Assembly: GCF_004798865.1 (NCBI RefSeq)
Contig: NW_025336481.1
Coordinates: 35,069,130 to 35,133,129, forward strand
Length of the DNA: 64,000 nucleotides
Reading direction: 5' to 3'
Source of the DNA: Varanus komodoensis
Taxonomy: Eukaryota > Chordata > Lepidosauria > Squamata > Varanidae
Shown here: piece by piece, positions 44,236-56,466 of the stretch
How positions within the stretch are numbered: position 1 is the stretch's first letter
Layout of the letters: every line of letters begins with the position of its first letter
Notes under the pieces: generated by a model
Database searches by the model: none
Seen by the model: the letters and a program-made list of their open reading frames with translations, nothing else
Told to the model about the DNA's origin: nothing
Position numbers and translations under genes: made by a program

Positions 44236-47200
44236 TTAGGTTAGACAACAGGTCTGAGAAACTATCTAAAGGCTTCCAAGTAGCAGCAGCATGTAGAATC
44301 TTGGTGACAGGCATGAATATTCACACTTTCTTAAGAGGCATCCTGGAGGTGACCAAAATGCTGAAAGCTACAGAGGTGTTGAAGGCTGGGTTGCCTCTAG
44401 GACAACCCACTTTGTCACACAGTTTGGCTCACCTTTGGCTACAGGTTATAATAAGGTTCATCAAATGCCGAACCATGTTTGGAAAAATAAATGCACCAAA
44501 GAGTCAATGAATGAAGAAATGGGAAGAATGTATACATATGTGTATGTGTATTCTTTTTAAGCATGTATATTCCTTTAACCACAAAAGCCTAGCTTGGAGC
44601 TTCTAGATTTAGAAAGAGAAGTTTCTAAATTAATTCATCTCTCTGGCTTGCATAAGCATCCCAAGGTTTGTTTTTTTTTTTTTCTTATCAGCTTGAGGAA
44701 TTCTGTTCAAACTTTCCATCAGCCCAGAATCACTTCTTCACCATGTCCCCCAGTGAAATTGATTTTCAGGATGCCTGAGTTCCTTTTGTCTCAATCTGAA
44801 AAATCAACAGCAATATATAATCCCTGACATTCATGCTTTATACACTATATGACATATCAGAAGAAAAACCTGGTCTGTGCTGGGATTATTTTGTTGATGT
44901 TTCTAAAAAGAGCTGAAAATCCACTGTATTCTTGTGACTTTTACCTCCCAATAAAATATGTGATTGTTTATTCACAAGTAAGGAACTACATGCGGTGCTA
45001 ATATGCTGGAAATCTGGAAAAGCAACTTCATTTATTTTAAAATGCCTGTTTTAAGTGGGGCTAATTTTCAGCCAAAATTTTACCAGTTCAGCCTAACCAG
45101 CAAAGGGTAAATATTCTGCCATGGCTGTGAATTGTTGGATCTCACCATAATTCATTGATTTTGCCTCAAACCAACAAACCCACTGGATTCAGTCCTGCTT
45201 TTTCCCTCTGATCCATGATGCTTCCAACTGTCCATTTTCCTGCAGGTTCTCACCAATGGTTCCACTAGGTACTGGTACCCAAGAAGTGATTTCATGGCCT
45301 CTAGGCGAGATCTGAGGACCCACAAGATTTATCTGATTTCCAGCTCCATCCGTGGAGGCTTGTGCTCTGACCTTGGGTCAGGGAAGCAGAGTTCTGCCCC
45401 CCCCCCCCCCGCCCCACCACACAGCTGGTATGGAAATAATTTTTTAACCTTTGAACTTGGTCCTTTGAAAGGAACAAGAACATAATGGAAGAGGGCGTAT
45501 TTAGTCATCTCTCTGGCTTCATTTGTGGCATTACATTTTCCTGTCAATATTATCTTTTCATAATTGAACTATGAGGGTTCAGTGAGATAAAAAAAGAAGC
45601 CATCCTGGCTCAGGATGTAAGAAGTATGTTGAAAAAACTCACTGTCAGGTTTTTTATTCCTTTCATAGCATTTTTCTGAAAGAGATTAATCCTATGTGTC
45701 CTAGACGTTTCCTGAGGGAGTACAACACTTCCTAGGTCAGGAAAATGATTTTGGAGAGGGGTCAAAGGACGTGGGTGGTGGGAAGGACTTGAGTGATGTG
45801 TGTTCTCCTGAAGCCACTTCAGCCTCTTTCCCGCACTCATATATGCTCCAGTTCAAGAACTGAAAATATCTAACAAAAATACAACATGGAAGGAGAGGGA
45901 GGTTTCTCCAGTGCTCATTCTGTTATGCATTAGATGCCTGTAAGTCTCTGAATCTGGGAATTTATGGGCATTCTGATATGATTATGTCCCTAGGACACAA
46001 TCTTGTTCAAGTTTAGACAGAAACTGGGGCATGCTGAGAGTGGTAGCCCCCCTCCACCCTCCACTTCTCTTTATAAATCTGGTTTAGGATTATGTGCCCT
46101 TGAAAAGGCAAATTGCAATGTGAAGAGAAGAAGCCACTCCAAGAGCACTGGAGTAATATGCTCCTGTTGGCCAGTCCTCTGGACTCTTTTCAAAGATGCA
46201 GCCAAGTAGAGTGTGCTACAACAGTTCACACGGGATACTTTTGCTAGGGCCATACTTGGTAAATCAGGCTAAACTGATAAAAGGTGGTGACTGCCATTGT
46301 GTCAATTTCTGGCAAGTGAGAATTCTGGATCCAGATGTACCCCCAAACTATGAACACTGTGCTTTAGGAGAAGTGCAACACTATCCAGAATGGGACTTGC
46401 AAATTCATCACAACGGGCTACCAAGGGTTCCACAATTTCTTTCCCTGACCTTCTTAATAATGTTCATTAAAAACAAACAAAAAAAAAGCTTAGCAATGGT
46501 ATTACAGAGTTGAATATTGCCACTTTCCATCTGTAAGGAAAACACTAAATTGAGTATTACAAGACTGATGTGTTGTTCACCCTTTGCATTTGTAGCCTAC
46601 AGAGATTCACTGGATAAGCAAAAGCAATCATTCTAATTTGTTTCTTGTCCTTGAATCCTATAAAATCAGCTATCCTGGAGGAAGCACTGGAAAAATAGTC
46701 ATAGAGAAATCCATTTATCCTTTAAATCAGTTAAATTTTTCACCATAGGACATTGCATAATAGATATTATAGTTCCTCTTAACAGCATTGACAAATGGAG
46801 TATGTGGAGTTTATTAGGTTAATGAAACATAACGGAGACTCTTAGGCTTGTCATAGAACTCTCATTCAACAGGTAGAATTTCCATTGATTGAAAATCTGA
46901 TTTAAATACATTTCAGCCATGAAGAAAGTGAAGAACTTTTCAAGCAAGCAAGTATTCTAGGTATGTTGCTTAGTATTCTGATCAAATTTAGCTACTATTA
47001 GAAGTAAAATTCCATATTGAAATTGGTCTGTTTAGTATCTTTTAGGATTTTGGTAGAGCAGGAAACAAGAATTTAGACTCTGGTTCTAAAAACCCTTTCT
47101 AAAGCAATGGTCTTAGGTAAGGGAGGGCATCTTCTGTCCAAGGCCCAAATGGCAAAGGATGGAGCCAAAGGCAGAAGGAGGGGTGTTACATGTGCTTATT

Positions 47201-47274
47201 ACCATTGTAACCCTGCTCAGTATTAAGTGAGACAAGGTTTCAGCAGATCTTTTTAGTGACTTGGTCCAGACAGC
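44236..47274. other. No supported gene; homopolymer runs
   Basis: Mostly unique. There is a T13 run at 44671-44683 and a C14 run at 45397-45410. Open frames up to 105 codons (46196-46513) have no recognised product. 46.5-47.1 kb is evenly AT-rich. Confidence 0.4.
45397..45410. repeat. Poly(C) run
   Basis: Fourteen consecutive C followed by 'gccccacc'. Its length is likely unreliable or polymorphic. Confidence 0.9.
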
Positions 47275-47568
47275 ACTATAATCTGAACGTGAGCTGAGGA
47301 TGGGTTGTCATTGAATTGTGGGTTGTTATTGAAATGTGGGTTACTGTGTTACCTGAACCCAACCAAGATGCTGGGTTCCACTCACAGTTCCCAACTCAAT
47401 GAGAAAGCATGGTTCTCTACATGGATTGATCAGAGTGAACAAGCCGTGGCAGCTGGGACAACTCAATAACACATATTTCAGTAATGATCTGTGGATTAAC
47501 AATGAACCATACTCAACTCATACTGAACAACTGAGTGTATGTTACTGTGTTGTCTGGATCCAGTCAGT
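47275..47568. mobile_element. MITE-like repeat, family B copy 2
   Basis: 'gatgggttgtcattgaattg' + 'tgggttgttattgaaatgtg' matches 31.05-31.09 kb closely. A direct echo exists within the copy: 'gttactgtgttacctgaacc' near 47.34 kb and 'gttactgtgttgtctggatc' near 47.54 kb. The interior has diverged more than the left end. It is non-coding. Confidence 0.6.
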
Positions 47569-47618
47569 TATAAGCAGGAATGAATCACTGAGCAGAACTT
47601 ACAAACAGCATCCCGAGC

Positions 47619-47652
47619 CAGTTCATGTTTACTCAGAAAGAAGTAACTCCCT
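47619..47652. mobile_element. Short palindromic MITE-like repeat, partial
   Basis: 'gttcatgtttactcagaaag' + 'aagtaactccc' matches one half of the palindromic family ('gcatgtttactcag.aagtaagtccc'). Confidence 0.5.
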
Positions 47653-47769
47653 TGCCTGAAAAATGCACAGCTCAAACTTTAATAGCTACTTGCCTTTAAA
47701 TATCCTCTGATCAGATGGATGGAAAACTCAGTCTGGACAGGGGAAGGGGGAGAAGCATCCCTGGTCAAA

Positions 47770-48235
47770 GGTATAGTTGAACAAACAGACTAAGGCACAC
47801 TGCTGTAAGTCTGGGACCACAATGCCTGATGGAACACCTTTTCTGACCTCAGTATATGATTCATATCTGAGGCCTTACTCTGACTGCCACTTCTCAAGGA
47901 GGTCTGGAAGGAGGCAATAAGAAACAGGACCCTCTCATTGGTGGACCCCTCCTTATGGAATGATCTCCCTGAGGGCTCACCTGGCTCCAACATTGCCATG
48001 TTTTTAACTAAACCTGTTTCAGTTGCGTCAACTGTTTCAGATTTTGTGTATTGAAATTTTGCACTGTATTTTAATGTATTTTTACTTAATGCATTTTAAC
48101 AGAACAATTTTCGTTACTGTACCTGTGCTTATGAATTGTTACGAACTGTCCAGAGGAGTTTGTCGAATGGGTGGTACAGAAATGAACGCAACATATATAT
48201 TATATATATATAATAAAATTACAGCAACTGCATAG
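47770..48235 (+). mobile_element. L2-clade LINE 3' end
   Basis: 'ggaggcaataagaaacagga', 'ccctctcattggtggacccc', 'tccttatggaatgatctccc' and 'tgagggctcacctggctcc' correspond to the L2-type protein end (...LWN.LP.E....PG...). The UTR follows, with the terminus 'ctgtccagaggagtttgtcg' + 'aatgggtggtacagaaatga' and an AT-rich tail (TATATAT). The copy is 5' truncated and has stops. Confidence 0.8.
48190..48213. repeat. (AT)n tract
   Basis: A short AT dinucleotide tract at the 3' tail of the plus-strand L2 end. Confidence 0.85.
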
Positions 48236-48478
48236 ATCATAGACTTCAAGTTACACAGGTACAGTAGTAATAAACCCATTATTAAAATTTCTAAAAAGTT
48301 AAAATCAATTCAATATTATTCAAACCTTAAAATATTTTGGAAATAGGAATGTCTTTGCCTGATGCCCGAGTGATAATAATATAGGTGCCAGGTAGGCCTC
48401 TGAGAAGCCTATTCTACAGGTGAGGAGCAACTACCAAAAATGCCCTTCTTCTATTTGCCATCTCTCTCTTCTCCTTGC
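48236..48478 (-). mobile_element. L2-clade LINE, antisense, tail-to-tail with the previous one
   Basis: 'tgtctttgcctgatgcccga', 'ataggtgccaggtaggcctc' and 'aaaaatgcccttcttctatt' match the antisense L2 order at 14.79-14.90 kb ('gggtttgcctgatgccgaaa', 'tggtgccaggcgaacttccc', 'aaaaaggcccttctctgggt'). Its 3' side faces the 3' side of the L2 ending at 48235. Confidence 0.65.
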
Positions 48479-49506
48479 AATAATAATGCACACACAATAA
48501 CAGGTGAAAGTTCTGCATTGATTCAGGAGCTCAGTCACATAGCAGGTGTTCAGAGCTGTCAGTGCTGTTCATCCACTTTGGGGAATTGGCCACATTCACA
48601 GCCCGCCCATCCAGACAGATTTTGACACTGGAAAACATTGTGTACATGAAACTGGAGCTGTACATCTGGGTCTAGGCATGTGGTCAGTTAAGCATCACGG
48701 AGAAAACACTCATTGACCTAATACATTCCTTGCTGATCATGGATATGATTTCTGGAGGGTTTTCTTTTAATCACATTTGTTGGAGCACAGTGAGGATCTT
48801 CAAGCCACTTTCACCCATATTTCACATTCTCCATTGTATTACTTTGATGTAAACTAGTTTTATGTCTCTCCTTAGAGCTCCTTATAATTTCTCCAAGAAT
48901 TCTACTGGGAGAAAGGCTCTGTTCAAAGGCTCCATTCTTCCTCCCTTTGCCATTTTAGTTTTCTGGAAGAAAAGGCCTTATTACTATTTGCACAATGACT
49001 TCCACCTTTCCCCCATTTCTGAAGCATGGCTGGCCTGCACATCGAAAAGTTCAAGTGCATATGAACTGATTATTTTTAGCTCCCGTGCCGTCTTTCTGTT
49101 GGGTGTTTTCAATTAAACTTAAGTTCATAGGCAGGATCAATACAAATCAAATTATATCAGGCAGGTCATTCTTTTCTTTGACATGTGTATGTGGCATTTG
49201 GATTAAATAAAAATGAAGTCCTTGCAATGGAAAGAATTACTGTTGTAATTAAAATGGCTTCTTGGTTAAGGGAGAGGAATCTGATTAGAACCTTTGTGGA
49301 GCTATGGGAACTCAGGCCCAGAAAGAAAAACACTTTACGCAATGTACAAGGTCATTCTTTCATTTTCTTTCCAAGTAGGATTCCAGAAAAACAAAAAGCA
49401 TATTTTCACACAGAGCACCAAATTATGTACCACAGGCTGGGATGCTGACCAATTTAAAATGTATAACTTAGTTTCATGAAGAAAGAGTCTCTTATGCTGT
49501 AATCAT
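48479..49506. other. No supported gene
   Basis: Unique sequence, no transposon recognised. Open frames at 48862-49116 and 49185-49448 lack known motifs. Confidence 0.4.
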
Positions 49507-49588
49507 ATACATATTTTCCTTGAAATAAAAACCACTGAATTCAATGGACTTCCTTCCAAGAAAACATTTATTGGATTGCACTGTCAAT
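49507..49588. mobile_element. Short palindromic MITE-like repeat, copy 3
   Basis: 'ccactgaattcaatggactt' followed by 'ccttccaagaaaacatttat' and 'tggattgcactgtca' are the centre and right end of the palindromic family ('cattgaattcaatggggctt..', '..aggattgcactgt'). Confidence 0.6.
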
Positions 49589-50202
49589 GGCTATTGGTCA
49601 TGATATCTCAGTTATCCATGATCTGGAGCAATATATCCCCCCATATCCAGTGCCCTTGAAATAAACAGATAATAGATGAAAGGGAAAGGTGATGACCCTT
49701 GACAAGCCCTGTTTGTGTGCTTTGAGAACAGGTTAAAGTGATTTCTGGAAGCTATTGAATCATATTACCTGAACCCTCTGTGGCCATGCCTCACTGCTGA
49801 TTTGCTGTGGTGTCAGCAAACATTGTGATGATGTTGCACTGCGACACATGTGCAAATTACCTCCACCTTGCTTACAAGCTAGCTGCTTCTAATTTCAAGG
49901 GCAATGGTGGATGTGGGGAAAGTGACAGGAGCCATGAGAATAGCCGGAGATCACATATGGTCTACGGGCCATGTGCTGTTCTCCACTGTTTTGAAGAATC
50001 TGACTGGCCATTACTGGAAGCCAAATGATGGGCTACACCAACCCAAGGGCTGCTTCAGCAAGGCAATACTCTTCCTCTCCCTTTTCAAATGAGGAATGCA
50101 TTTATTTCATTAATTTTCAGATTGCATAACTGGATTCTAGCTTGTCTTTTATGAAGATTCCAAGATGCTTTTTCCTTTTTACGTATTTTTAGTTATTATT
50201 TA
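49589..50202. other. No supported gene
   Basis: Unique sequence. Two short overlapping plus-strand frames at 49.81-50.09 kb have no recognisable product. Confidence 0.4.
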
Positions 50203-50621
50203 GAATCACAGAATAGTAGAGTTGGAGGGGCCATGAAAGCCATTGGGTCCAACTCGCTGCTGTTGCAGGATACCACATTACACCATCCCACTCAGATGGC
50301 TGTCCAGTTCCTTTTTCAATGTCTCTGGTGTGGGAAAGCCCACCACCTCTTTAGGCAGCTGATTCCACTGTTGTATTGCTCTGACAGTGAAGAAGCTTTT
50401 CCTGATGTTCAGGCTGAATCTGGGTTGCTGCAACTTGAATTGAGTATTCCATGGCCTACACTCTGGCATCAGCAAGAAGAGATCTTGGCCTTCCTCTTTG
50501 TGACAGCCTTTGAAGTACTTATAGAGGGATATCTTGTCCCCACTCAATCTTCTCTTCTCAAGGCTGAACATGCCCAGTTTTTTCAGTCTCTCCTCATAGG
50601 ACAGTGTTTCCATGTTGGACT
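50203..50621 (-). mobile_element. CR1 LINE 3' end with open C-terminal frame
   Basis: A minus-strand frame of 111 codons (50613-50278) contains LSYEERLKKLGMFSLEKRRL, then GDKISLYKYFKG, SFFTVRAIQQWNQLPKEVVG and LKKELDSHLSGMV. This is the conserved end of the CR1 ORF2 protein, downstream of the reverse-transcriptase domain. It is followed by a short UTR and 'ctctactattctgtgattct', the typical CR1 terminus. The frame is intact over this part, so the copy is younger than the other CR1s here. It is 5' truncated at a hairpin. Confidence 0.93.
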
Positions 50622-50670
50622 TTTACTTAAGGGTAATATTACTTAAGGGTAATAGTCCAACATGGAACAC
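50604..50670. repeat. Inverted repeat with tandem loop at the CR1 5' breakpoint
   Basis: Arms 'ttccatgttggact' (50608-50621) and 'agtccaacatggaa' (50654-50667) are perfect complements over 14 bp and extend further with one gap. The 32-nt loop holds 'acttaagggtaat' twice in tandem. The left arm belongs to the CR1 and the right arm is its inverted copy. Confidence 0.92.
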
Positions 50671-52626
50671 AACAGAAACTGGAAAAGATCATGGACTGTA
50701 TCCAGTAGCACCTGTCCGCATGCACAAAGAAAAACTGGTGGAAGAGGCTTTTTCCCATTTAGCTACCGGTAGATCTCCCCAAATCTGATTCAGAATATTA
50801 GGGAAGCCCCCGGGAGCAGCTTGATGGAGCAGTTCACAGGGGGTTCTGGAAGAGATGCATGGGCAGATGCCTGCTGATGTGATGCTGAACAGAGTGGAAC
50901 AGCTTTTATTTCCAAGGCATGTCTAGGAAAACTTTCTCATGGCAGGCAGTCTTCAGAAATATGCACAGTCCAAAAATATCATCATGGCCACTGCAGATAA
51001 GGCAGCAACCCTGTTCTTTGCATAATCACTACTACTGCATCCTTGAAATTATAAATATGCATTCAATAAATTGCTGCTGAAATTATTGCATGTTCCTATC
51101 ACAAGAGCGACAGTGACAATGTTGCTTTATCTGATTAGATGCTGCTTGTGAAAAGCATTTGTCGAATACTTTCACTTTTATCTTCTATTCTCTAGCAGGA
51201 AGAAGCACCACAGCCATATTCAAACAACCACAAATATATCTGCTGTAAAATAATAGTTTGATTCTAATCCAGAAGAATCAAATGGTGGAGTTTGAAAATA
51301 GGAGGATTTGTGAAGAGATGTATTGCAGCCAGCCTTGAGTCAGGAGCAACTGGATCCAAATCCAGAGATAGAATATGGTGCTCCATCCAAAAGCGTTCTT
51401 GATGCCAGTTGTCAGAAATTGAAGTTTATGCTGGAATGTGTCAAGCAGAAATAATTTCTCTGTCGACTGGCAGTCCAAACTCCTCCTCTATTTTTATTGA
51501 ATTCCCTGCAGGGCTCAACATAAATATCCATACTTGATCAGGGACCAGACCAGAAGTTTCATTTCACTGTGCTGTTTTTTATGATTTTCATTTTTTAATG
51601 TGAAAAGCAAGGGGTTGCGGGTTCATGAAAGACCCTCTTTGGGTTCTGATATCTTTGCAGCACAAGTATCCCATTATGAGTGCCTCTTTCTTCTACACTG
51701 TGGGCTCCTGGCCTTTCAGGGATCACATAGTGATATGTGATCGTGTGAATATGATGTCAATGCCACCTAGCTAACTGGATTGGCTATACAAGAGCTTCAC
51801 TGTAGGCAAGTGAAGCCCTCCCATTGCCTCCACTCTGAAAAGGGGGAACATGTGCCCTTTGTCCAGGCAATACAGAGAGAATTGTGATCTACTTCCTAGG
51901 TCTGCTGTGGTAAAACTCTAGCTGGGTTTCCATCAAATGCTGTGGGCGATGGTTCTTCCAAGGAGGCATGATGTGGGCTGGATTGGCTGGATCATATTTG
52001 GGATTATGAATGATTTCCAGACCGCAGAGAGCAAACCTGCAGGGAGATCACAAACAACACATTAATCCCATACTGACTGGGACTAATTGGCAGAATTGAC
52101 AGCCAAAGGCTTACTAGTACCAGCCTCTCTCATGCCACATCCAGCTGTTAAAGGGCCAGCACCGTTTTTTCTGCATGCATTGGCTTCTCCTAGGGGATGA
52201 AGCTTGGAGGAAGGAGGGTCCATTTGGTGACCACTCTTTGGATCTCTCTGATCACTACAGGAGTTGATCTCCTTGGAATTAGGCAGCAATGGCACCTTTG
52301 AGGTCATGTGATGGGATATGGGCCCCAAAATCAGAGGAACCAGGGACTGGTTTTGGTTTCTTCTTTGGAGTCACTGTCACTAGAGGATTCCGTCTCTAGA
52401 GCTTGTAGTCATGGGCCATGAGAAGGATTCCTGGGATAGCATCTGTGAAACAATTATGCTCTTTAAAAAGTCACTTGATAAACAGTGTTGCTGAATTATT
52501 TATCATCATCATCTTAAATGTATACATAAAATGCAAAGTTCGACAATCCAATAGCTACTAGTTACAGATCAGTGCATGATGCAATCTAAGTCCTGTTTCT
52601 AGGTTTATATAGCACCTAGACTATTC
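50671..52626. other. No supported gene
   Basis: Unique sequence with short open frames only. No transposon body was recognised. Confidence 0.4.
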
Positions 52627-52672
52627 CAGGTGGTAGAGAGACTAATAGTAACAGTAGTCTCTCTACCACCTG
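52627..52672. repeat. Perfect 17-bp hairpin
   Basis: Arms 'caggtggtagagagact' and 'agtctctctaccacctg' are exact complements separated by a 12-nt loop, 'aatagtaacagt'. Downstream come AGT-rich repeats ('gtagtagtactgtagtagta'). Confidence 0.95.
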
Positions 52673-55600
52673 TAGTAGTACTGTAGTAGTACACAGTAGT
52701 AGTAAATTAGCCTTATTTGCACTTTATGCACTTTTTGTTCATCTCAAAGATTGCATTAAAATGTGCGTATTAGAAAAACTAGGATGATACATAATTTGAA
52801 AAGTGAAAATTTATGGGAAATATACATTAAAAGGCATGCTAAGGACAAATGCCTGCAAAAATTAATGTGAATGTTCATGAAGTGTTTTTTTAAACAGGCT
52901 TATGCAGAAATTGGACAGAACAGACATGCAATTAAATATGTGTGAGAGTGACACAGACTGGACATTGACCGATTCATTCATTCCACAGTCTTAGTAATAG
53001 TAGCAGTAATAAAAGTAGTAATAAATCTCAGAAAACAGACAGAGCAACAATACACAAGTAAAGGTGGCTAAGAGAAGCTGGTTCATCTCTTTGACCTTCC
53101 TTACATGCCATGTGCATTTGTATTCCTTGGCTGACAGGAGAGGAAAAAGTTATTCTAATTTGAAATCTTAGGAAAAAATATTGCTCTGAAACTCAAAAGA
53201 AGAATCTCCCAGGAGCAAGACTAAATATTGTGAAGAGTTTAGCCACAGGGCAAATGTTTCCTATTTTCAGTTTTCACAGCTCAACCTTCTCCCAGGATGT
53301 TTCCTAATGCACTCATTTATAATCCAAATGATCTTTCCTACTGGATGGTTTTACCTAAGCTGTGCTTCTCATACCTGTGAGGTCAGGGAAGCCAATCATT
53401 TCGGAATAACGCGCTCCAAGAATTCTGAATGACTATTAGTTGGCTCACTGCAGCATGACAAAAAGCCCAGGAAAGGATCTTTAACCACAACAGTTTGAAT
53501 GTGTGGCCTTCAATTTTAACAAAGTAGATTTCCCTTCCCCAGATCCCCAATAATTAAAATGAAAGGATGGCTGTTTTTGGACTGGGAAACATCACCTGTC
53601 AACTTCCGTTGAATCTTAATTCAAGGTCAGCCCTCTCTCAATGCAAAATGTATGAAGAAGCATTGAACCTGAGTGTCAAAGTCTCCAGCTTCACAGATTT
53701 GGAGCTGCTTCACATGCCTAAGGAGAGCTTCGCCAATTAGTACCCTCCATACAGGTGTCATCTGTCCTTCTCTGAACTCCTAGGGTGAGCAGGTGTCAAG
53801 GTGAGCTGTACAAGCAGGAAAGGAGGAAGAACACAGCAGAACTATGGAGGAAATGAATTTGAAAAAGTCCATCTGCTCTTGTCTCCTACTCTAATGGGGG
53901 ATTTCAAGGACTATGTACAGTATTTGAGTCACAATATTGCAGTCCTATCTCAATACCTTCTAAATGTGCATAATCAGATCTCATGTATACTGTTGCCTCT
54001 GGGTAGACCCACTAGTATCAACTGCTATCGTGTTTTAATAGTTGATGTCATCTAATCATCTGAAAACATAAAATGTTACAACACTAGCAATAGTGAAATG
54101 AGTTGTTTGGGCTGATACTTTTCTGTATATTGTAGTCGATGGATCAACATGCATTTTTTTGTATTGCTGTTTGTGAGTTGCTCTGGGTACACTGTGTGGC
54201 AAGGTACTGCACAGATTAAATCGACGATGGTGACAATACTGGCTAACATCTGTCTTCTTGCATTCACAGATTCTGAAGCTTATTCTGATTTTGTGCAGCT
54301 GTTTCCTAATCCTGCTAAAACCTCAACTTGATTCTTGCAGTTTGATATAGTATTTAAAGATTTTTCATAAGATACAGCAATAATACTATTATCTAGAAAA
54401 AATATGAATTCTAGAGACAGGGTTTTGGGGGTCTATGTCCACAGAATAGGTGGGGAACTTAGAGGGCCCTGAAAATGGCAATGGTAGAGCCAAATTTTAG
54501 CATAGTAATATGGAAGAAATTTTAGGCACAGATCTTGTAAATCTGGCTTGCGACGGACTACCTTCATTCGTGCTGAATGCATGAACCTGCTGATACACAC
54601 ATGTGTCTAACTAAACCTGACATAGAGGACTGTTTAACAGAACACCCACAGTAGGTTAAATCCAGGTCTGTGACAAAATGGAGGAAATTAGCTCATTGAC
54701 AAAGATTAGGAGGAAAGAACACAGCTTTATTTCACTGTGAATGCTTACAAAAGGAATAATACTGATGCCTAAGATTAGACTGTAAGATTGTTTTTCTTAG
54801 CAATCACAGATACAGAGAGAGGCAGAAGCTAGCAATTTCTAGGTGCAAATAAGGAGCTTCAGAGAGGATAGGGAACAGTGATGCCAGGTGTGGGGGCTAA
54901 TACAAAAGCAAGGCAACACAAGAGCCAAAAGGGTAGATTGATTCTAGGAGAAAGAGATGAAATAGCATGAAAATGGAGATATTGGCCTTGCTTCAGAATA
55001 ATAGAATTCAATGACCTTACTTCCTGACTGGTCATGGATTCTTGGAAACTCACCACAAGCATAGGTGACCCTGGCTACCAGAATCTTTAGGCTACAAATA
55101 AATTTAAACCTGCATGGGCAGGCATCTAAGGGAAGCTAGGAGCGAAAGGATCCTGATGCTAGCATGCCAGTTCCCCACCTTTTGGTACTTTGTCATTCAG
55201 TGACTTGTATTTCCTCTATTCTAGCTTAAAGGAGTCATTCTGCTGCAGTTTGCAAAGAACTCCAAAGAGGGGAACTTTTTTCAGAATGACAGATACAATA
55301 TGAATTTTAAAGAAAATGCAGAGGAATTTTTGCAGTGGCAAGCTGACTCCAAAATGGCTTCGAGAGGGAGCTATGATTGGCACATTGAAATATTTAAGAA
55401 TCTCACTATCTAAAACTTAATTTGTTTTGAAACTGAACTAGCTTGCTGGTTCAAACATTGTTGCCTCTATTTATGTAATTGCATGTTTTAAAATTGTATT
55501 TGTTTGTAGATTTGATTATACTGTTATGTATACCATCCCAGTATCCCTTGTGGATGAAGAGTGAATTATAATAATCAGAATCAATCAATCAAACATGCCT

Positions 55601-56293
55601 GCAGCCTCATCCCATTATGTAAAATACTGAGAATGCTGGCCTTCAAATCATGAGGACAGGCAACTTGCATATAGAAAGCTCATTGTTATGAATAGGGTGG
55701 TGTGGAACCACTGAGAACAGAGTGAACAGATGGGATCCCTTAGGTACTTCCAAATCATGTGGGGAGGCATGATTCCTGCTTAGGGTTTGGATGTTGGCCA
55801 TGATTAGCATATGGCCATTGACCATACAAATGTTGGCCTTTTCTTGAGAACTGTTTTAGAAAAGAGGCTTTCTTACACCTTGATAGTGAGTAGGTTGAAG
55901 GAACATTTTGCCAAATATGTATTCAGTTTAGAAGGCATCAGGATGCTGAAGGAAGCACACTTGTGGTCAGTGAAGCAAACAGATGTATTTTGTTGAAATG
56001 ACGGTTGCTTGAAATAAAGGCAATTAAAAGGTTCAGTAAATTCCTTCCATTCAGATAAGCAAATTTCAAACATCAGAGCTGTCTCCTTTCATGCACTTAG
56101 AAAAAAAAAAAGCAACAGCAAAATCATATGTACCCATATGGTCTTTAGTCCCTAAGATCTGAATGGCAATTTGAGTGGCAAACCTATCCAGACTTATTTG
56201 AGATAACACCCAATGAATTCTTTCTAAACAGCCATGTATCAGGCTGTGCCACTGGGATAGAATTATGTATTACGAGAAAGACGAGGATGTCAA
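52673..56293. other. Unique sequence, AGT-rich patches, LINE-tail scrap
   Basis: AGT-unit low-complexity patches lie at 52.67-52.70 and 52.99-53.03 kb. 55.39-55.58 kb ('ttgtttgtagatttgattat', 'accatcccagtatcccttgt', 'aatcaatcaatcaaac') looks like a worn LINE 3' tail in sense. A12 occurs at 56100-56111. No exon was recognised. Confidence 0.4.
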
Positions 56294-56466
56294 CAATGGA
56301 ACCAGCTGCCTAGAGAGGTGGTGGGCTCTCCCACACTACAGACATTCAAAAAGAAACTGGACAGCCATCTGAATGGGATGGTGTAAATTGCTGTCTGCAA
56401 CAGCAGGGGGTTGGACTCGATGGCCTTCATGGTCCCTTCCAACTCTACTATTCTATAATACTATGA
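56294..56466 (+). mobile_element. CR1 LINE 3' end
   Basis: 'caatggaaccagctgcctag', 'agaggtggtgggctctccca' and 'aaaaagaaactggacagcca' encode the same CR1 C-terminus as the minus-strand copy at 50.3 kb (NQLP.EVVGSPTLQTFKKKLDSHL). Then 'gggttggactcgatggcctt' and 'ctattctataatactatgaa' give the CR1 terminus. It is short and well preserved. Confidence 0.92.
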
